From: Gamarada debralockiae
Taxonomy: Eukaryota; Ascomycota; Leotiomycetes; Helotiales; Hyphodiscaceae
Assembly (NCBI GenBank): GCA_002803225.1
Contig: NXFV01000856.1
Coordinates: forward strand, 54,909-118,908
Direction of reading: 5' to 3'
DNA length: 64,000 bases
Position numbers and translations under genes: made by a program. The first letter of the stretch is position 1. The number at the start of each line of letters is the position of its first letter. A model generated the notes under the pieces. That model had not been told where the DNA came from. It did not search any database and saw nothing but the letters and a program-made list of their open reading frames with translations. Positions 59,986 through 64,000 of the stretch are shown piece after piece.

Positions 59986-60583
59986 AGGAGACCGAGTTGA
60001 TTCCTCTAATGAATCATTCGTTACTGGGCGTCTTACTCAAATCTGGACTCGACTAGGGCCTTTACTTTCTGGGACGCGTTACAGCTTCTCTTCCAAGGCT
60101 CAGATTGAAGACGATTTATCGAAAAGCAATATCTTAGAGCTGTGTTCAGATGCCTCGTTAATCCTACACAACGTTAACACAATAATCAGCGATACAAATG
60201 AGTGTGCCGAAGCAAGTATGACTTTCATCTGCTCCTGGTACAACCGTCGATGGCCAACCTTAAGCAAGTCCTTTGTACCTGTCTCCGTCGGATCCCGAGG
60301 CATATATGGCTATCATTGCTTTGACCGGATTTCCGTGGTAGATCTCCCACCACTTGCGCGACAGATCGAGTCTTGCCTTATGAGCTTTGCCAAGAAGATG
60401 AATCTAAGTTGGATGTCTCGTGGGGATGGCGATTTCGAAGCGGACTTTGAAGCCCAATCTTCAGCCTTCTTTCAGCTGGCAAAAGGCATTGAAGATGCAA
60501 TGGACGAGATTCCAGACAATATCCGTATCTGGGGGAAAACTCAGAATGAACTTGTCACTGCTGTAGAGGCTTTGACTCTTTGA
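59966..60583 (+). CDS. Orphan hypothetical protein of uncertain 5' end
   Basis: Open for 205 codons from the ATG at 59966. The composition is protein-like (for example QIESCLMSFAKKMNLSWM and FFQLAKGIEDAMDEIP), with predicted helices and several Cys, but I recognise no family. The apparent start is suspicious because 59944-59985 looks like an intron that contains it. If spliced, the coding part starts upstream, where the joined frame is open but has no ATG before a stop. Downstream, 60620-60810 has a further protein-like frame (RDILNSFKLCYLFRIPPAKS, interrupted by one TAG) that could be a decayed continuation. It may be a gene fragment. Confidence 0.4.
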   Translation: MFICANRGDRVDSSNESFVTGRLTQIWTRLGPLLSGTRYSFSSKAQIEDDLSKSNILELCSDASLILHNVNTIISDTNECAEASMTFICSWYNRRWPTLSKSFVPVSVGSRGIYGYHCFDRISVVDLPPLARQIESCLMSFAKKMNLSWMSRGDGDFEADFEAQSSAFFQLAKGIEDAMDEIPDNIRIWGKTQNELVTAVEALTL

Positions 60584-60882
60584 AAGTCGGGGCCATATGA
60601 ATTATAGGTTTCTGAAGTTTCTGTGCAGGCCCCGTGATATCCTCAACTCTTTCAAGCTATGTTACCTATTCCGTATTCCCCCTGCCAAATCCGAGTAGCT
60701 ACAGACTACCCCATCTTTTCTCCGTACCAGATTCAAGTTCAAGGTTGACGCGTCCATCACGGAACCGCAGAGGAAAACCCAGCAATCACTTGTGCAGGAT
60801 CTCGGCCGTAGTTAATCCTCATGGCGTATGATGTAGACGCTAGAAACACTCCAAGCAACCCGTAGACCTTGTTATGTGGTAG

Positions 60883-62093
60883 TCAGACTTCCCGAGTAGG
60901 AAGTCCAGATCCCTCTCGAGGGGCCGAGCAAAGTCCACTGCTTGGTATATGTTCCAGGTCTAGACCGCTGACACTATGTTCCAAACGATCAATCCCAGGA
61001 ACAAGAAGGGATCGGAGGCTACATTTATGTTCCTCGTCGGGTGGCGACAGCACCTTGCCTTTCTTCTTCTTCCTCGCGATAAAAGATGAATCTTCCTCAG
61101 ACCAGGAATCTTCTTTTGCCTCCTCTAAATACAAATGGGGCCCAGAATGATAATATGGTGATCGAAAGAAGCGCACAGCGTGTGCTATCCCGACAAAGCT
61201 GAATCTGGAATATAGCTCCGAGGGACGCGGCCATAATCCGAGCGGTTGAATTTGCATTAGTAGCGCGCCAAGCAGTATTGAATTGCATTCAAAAGTGCAC
61301 CCCCGCTCGCTTTTACATAACTTATTGACAACTCCGTGAATGCTAGTAATGAGCTGTTCAAGCAGTTCCAGTCGCTGCTTGTCGATTCTCTCTGATTGCC
61401 TCTTAGTGAAGGCGGACATAGTCCTACGAACCACTCACCAGCTATAATAGAGCGTATTGGAAGATCGAGCATCCGAAATGGACCCGTACTGTGCAGTATG
61501 GCCGTCTGCGTAGCTGACTTGAACAGGGCAGATTGACGGAAGACAAAGGAAATAAAGATCCAGAGTATGAGATCCCTATTATACTCCTTAGGGAGCGACT
61601 TTTCTAGTTGGCGAATCCAAATATCCCCGAAGACTTCTACTTCTTCATAGCAGTCTAAGTCGTCTACCCACTCCGAGACCTTAGCAACCATCTCGAGGTT
61701 AAGGGACCGAGGAACCTTGCTGTTTTTGCCGTGAATGATATTGAGGAGGATCTTGAGGGCTTCGGAATCGAAGGATTCTATGGTCACCTGGCGGCAACCA
61801 TCAGGGTAAGAAGGGTTTGCTTCTATATAGGACCCCGCTAGCATCTTCTTAAAGCGGTGCGAAGCCAAAGTCAAGTGTTTCGATGAGACTTTGAACCGCA
61901 ATTCGAGTGGAGGCGATGGGGAGATAAGTAGGGCGCTTTCATCATGCGGAGCGCCAGGGGTTTCGATGACCCTAGCAGCAGGTTCGCTATCTCCGATATC
62001 TTCGGGGTGGTCCCATGGCGCGAACGATTCTCTGGGAGGATGGTGGATAATGATAAGGTCGCCGTCTGGGTCTACTACATGCAACTCAGACAT
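60883..62093 (-). pseudogene. BTB/POZ-domain protein gene with a frameshift
   Basis: The ATG at 62093 begins a BTB-type protein. The segment LELRFKVSSKHLTLASHRFK, then KMLAGSYIEANP, EALKILLNIIHGKNSKVPRS and MVAKVSEWVDDLDCYEEVEV, is typical of the fungal family in which BTB is followed by a conserved helical region. After RMLDLPIRSIIAGEW, near 61430, the conserved continuation (QSERIDKQRLELLEQLITSI, then CTFECNSILLGALLMQIQPL and LYSRFSFVGIA) is in a different frame and runs to a stop at 60883. I found no splice-site pair that reconciles the frames. The gene is therefore frameshifted, or the sequence has a single error there. BTB domains mediate protein pairing, often as Cullin-3 adaptors; the target is unknown. 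Confidence 0.65.
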
Positions 62094-62822
62094 AGTATAA
62101 TACGAATGAATAAATAACAAGAGTAAAGATACCTCTATGTATTCTACGAGAAGCTAAAATAAGATAGTCGACGAGCACCACCCCCGAAGGCAGTGATGCC
62201 TAAGTCACGTGATTAAGTTCCATAGTGTGCTGGCAGGGCCATTTTGTACGCGGCTGCACTGTAGAACATCATTATGTAAGCCTTCTAGTGGCTCTGCTTA
62301 CTTTATACTATTCGATTGTTCTTATTTACGAGTGTCAGCTGTATTACAGTATGTGCCCTATGTGTACTGTAAAAGGAAATCTGTGCGGACGCCGATTTTT
62401 GCCAATGTCAGCCAAATCCTCAGGCACTTTGATACATGGCCCCCACAGAGTAGGGGTAGCGATCTGGCGATGCAGGGATCTGAGAGTCAGCTAGCTGTAA
62501 TAGCACTAGTGCACCTGGAGATGTGGGTCAGAAAATACTAGAGTGCTAGCCTACGGCTCGCACGAAGCCTTCGAACTTTCAGAAGAGAATGTCTAGTGAT
62601 TAAACAGCTCTCGTGGCTGTAAAAGTACCCAAAAATATCAAGATAACGGAGCGATTATTATGCGGATGGTCCGAGCTTCCAGAACTGTAAAAGCACGTGA
62701 CAACGGTGCGGCGTAACTTATACCCGGTTTTCGGTGTTGGAAGTGTTCGGTAAGCTTTTCGAAGCCCCTTCTATTCTTAGCAAGCTAAGAAGTACGAAGG
62801 CAAACAAGAGTGCTAGCCTAAC

Positions 62823-62905
62823 GTCTATCCCTGCGTCCTGAGACGCACCTGTAACGAGACAAATCGTAGGTACTTCAAGTTCAAGCGACTTCAAATCTGT
62901 GAACG
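62823..62905 (+). repeat. Diverged direct repeat, copy A
   Basis: Shares GTCTATCCCTGCGT, CGTAGGTACTT, TTCAAGCGACTT and AAATCTGT with copy B about 670 bp to the right. Copy A has a short insertion after the first block. Probably a remnant of one dispersed element. Confidence 0.5.
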
Positions 62906-63037
62906 CGTTAAAATTTTTATTCATTTTCATTTCAATGCATTATATACCTCCCCTAAACACTCCTAACCTATTAGTTCCGAAAATTATTATCGTGTCGTCG
63001 CCGCCCCCTTGAATTTACAGAGAGCCTCCTTTTATAC

Positions 63038-63236
63038 TATCCCTTCGTCTGGCAGAAACTACCTCAACGCTAGCCTATCTTAGTAAAGTCGGACGTCTGT
63101 GTCCTCTGATTAGATATTAACTACGTTTGTTTCACGTGATGCTCTATTTTAGGCATAGCTAGGTTCTAATCCGCTAAATTTCATTGGCCGAAGGTTCTTG
63201 CTAGCGTTGAGGTAGTTTCTGCCAGACGAAGGGATA
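63038..63236. mobile_element. MITE-like element with 37-bp terminal inverted repeats
   Basis: Positions 63038-63074 and 63200-63236 are exact reverse complements over 37 bp (start TATCCCTTCGTC, arm also containing GGCAGAAACTACC). About 125 bp of non-coding AT-rich DNA lies between. If the outer TA is counted as the duplicated target, the element is 195 bp, begins TCCCTTCG and ends CGAAGGGA, as expected for a non-autonomous Tc1/mariner-type element. The perfect arms suggest a recent origin or recent activity. No transposase is in the window. Confidence 0.75.
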
Positions 63237-63490
63237 ATAGGACCCCTCGACTTGCAACACCACCATCAAGCTTTTTTCACCTTTTAAACACATGGAACGA
63301 TTAGAGATATCCAGGTTTTATTATAAAGCTAAAAAGCTATTACCACGATTGTGGCGGCCAGGGCGTGCCATGTCATACGACGTCGCCACATGGGCTGATA
63401 CCTCCTCCAATCAAGCGAGCAAGGACCCTAGTCAGCTGCGTCGTGGTTACAGTAATCTCAGTAAAATTTATTGTATTAATACTGTAATAA

Positions 63491-63560
63491 TGTCCATCCC
63501 TGCGTGCCGAAAAAAACGATAGGTACTTTTGACTTCAAGCATCTTAAAATCTGTACACAC
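63491..63560 (+). repeat. Diverged direct repeat, copy B
   Basis: Partner of the copy near 62823: GTCCATCCCTGCGT, CGATAGGTACTTTT, GACTTCAAGC and AAAATCTGT align in the same order and spacing except for a small deletion. Confidence 0.5.
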
Positions 63561-63707
63561 CTCAATATCTCTTATAATTTTTTATAAATTATGTTCCGTG
63601 GCCACTCCCGGGTGCACGTAATTATCACTGGGACGTGCGGGGCTATTTTGCACTAACCAAAAATCGTTAGTGCTTTGACTCGAGGTACTGATCTGAGTGG
63701 CGATCTT

Positions 63708-64000
63708 CTATGAATTTGCATGCCACAGCAGCCACAAGGCTAATGATGATCTCCTGTATAGTGGTGAGGCCTTAGAGCTCAGATAAGACCCCTTTATAAG
63801 TATTAGGGATAGTAAGAGCTCGGTAGTGGAGCTGTGGTGGAGGAAGTCTGTTACGCTATAAAAGGACACTCTTTGCAAATCAGGCGTAAGGGCAATGATG
63901 CGAACGTGATTTTCTAGTAGGAGGAATTTAGGGTGTCCGGGGGTGCAAAATCTCGTGAGACAGCGGAAAACCTCGACAATTTTCTGCACCCACACAACAA
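63708..64000 (-). CDS. Partial ORF running off the right edge
   Basis: A minus-strand frame is open from the window edge to a stop at 63708 (about 95 codons). It has a protein-like pattern (FRCLTRFCTPGHPKFLLLEN, then STTELLLSLILIKGSYLSSK). No start codon is needed inside the window, so this may be the 3' end of a gene or of a repetitive element. I do not recognise a family with confidence. Confidence 0.3.
   Translation of the reverse strand, partial: VVWVQKIVEVFRCLTRFCTPGHPKFLLLENHVRIIALTPDLQRVSFYSVTDFLHHSSTTELLLSLILIKGSYLSSKASPLYRRSSLALWLLWHANS

Larger units (their letters stand above)
62094..63707. other. Repeat-rich right-hand region without genes
   Basis: Contains the BTB gene promoter, an MITE-like element at 63038-63236 and two diverged copies of one segment near 62820 and 63490. 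GAGTGCTAGCCTA-like words recur near 62540 and 62809, and GCTAGCCTA again at the MITE edge (63070). No open frame has a recognisable motif. Confidence 0.5.

Noticed and set aside
61395..61440. GTGAGT donor as an intron explaining the BTB frame change
   Set aside because: The acceptors nearby give either a 15-nt or 37-nt intron, and the phase does not join the conserved frames.

Overview
The window is nuclear DNA of a filamentous ascomycete (Pezizomycotina). Genes carry short introns of about 42-183 nt, mostly with GTAAGT-type donors and CTAAC/CTGAC-type branch sites close to the acceptor. The protein set is typical of these fungi: a large hybrid histidine kinase, a HET-domain remnant, allantoicase, an ankyrin-DIL protein and a CPAF-like S41 peptidase. 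A leotiomycete-like origin is possible, but that is an inference I cannot test here. I found no tRNA, rRNA or CRISPR array.

Layout. At 0.8-2.2 kb there is a three-exon dehydrogenase with a duplicated C-terminal domain (minus). A region of diverged hairpin repeats follows (3.5-4.8 kb). At 5.2-9.2 kb is a 1313-residue low-complexity, GLFG-containing protein (minus). At 10.9-14.1 kb lie a broken epoxide hydrolase, a repeat-rich Cys-containing surface-type protein and the 3' part of a HET-type gene. At 14.4-16.8 kb is a secreted S41-like peptidase (minus), then a gene-free, repeat-scarred stretch (16.8-21.6 kb). An M13 metallopeptidase (21.6-24.6 kb, minus) is divergent from a 2140-residue hybrid histidine kinase (26.7-33.2 kb, plus), whose leader holds three chained upstream ORFs.

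The middle, 34.3-40.8 kb, mixes intact small genes (a 217-residue conserved-looking protein and an NAD(P)-binding protein) with two decayed enzyme genes (a beta-lactamase/transesterase family member and a Gfo/Idh/MocA oxidoreductase). About 5.7 kb without recognisable genes follows. From 46.6 kb come a Pro/Gln-rich protein with a GC-AG intron, then a co-oriented minus-strand block: a TBC-domain RabGAP, an ankyrin-DIL protein and allantoicase. The last 4 kb hold an orphan ORF, a frameshifted BTB gene, an MITE-like element and repeat debris.

The genes do not form one pathway. Intact housekeeping and signalling genes (vesicle traffic, purine catabolism, phosphorelay, proteolysis) alternate with decayed accessory genes and repeat scars. 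I see no convincing new multi-gene system. The observations most worth a second look are the stop-start coupled uORF chain before the histidine kinase, the hairpin repeat family, the MITE, the GC-AG intron, and the catalytic motifs left in several frames of dead enzyme genes.
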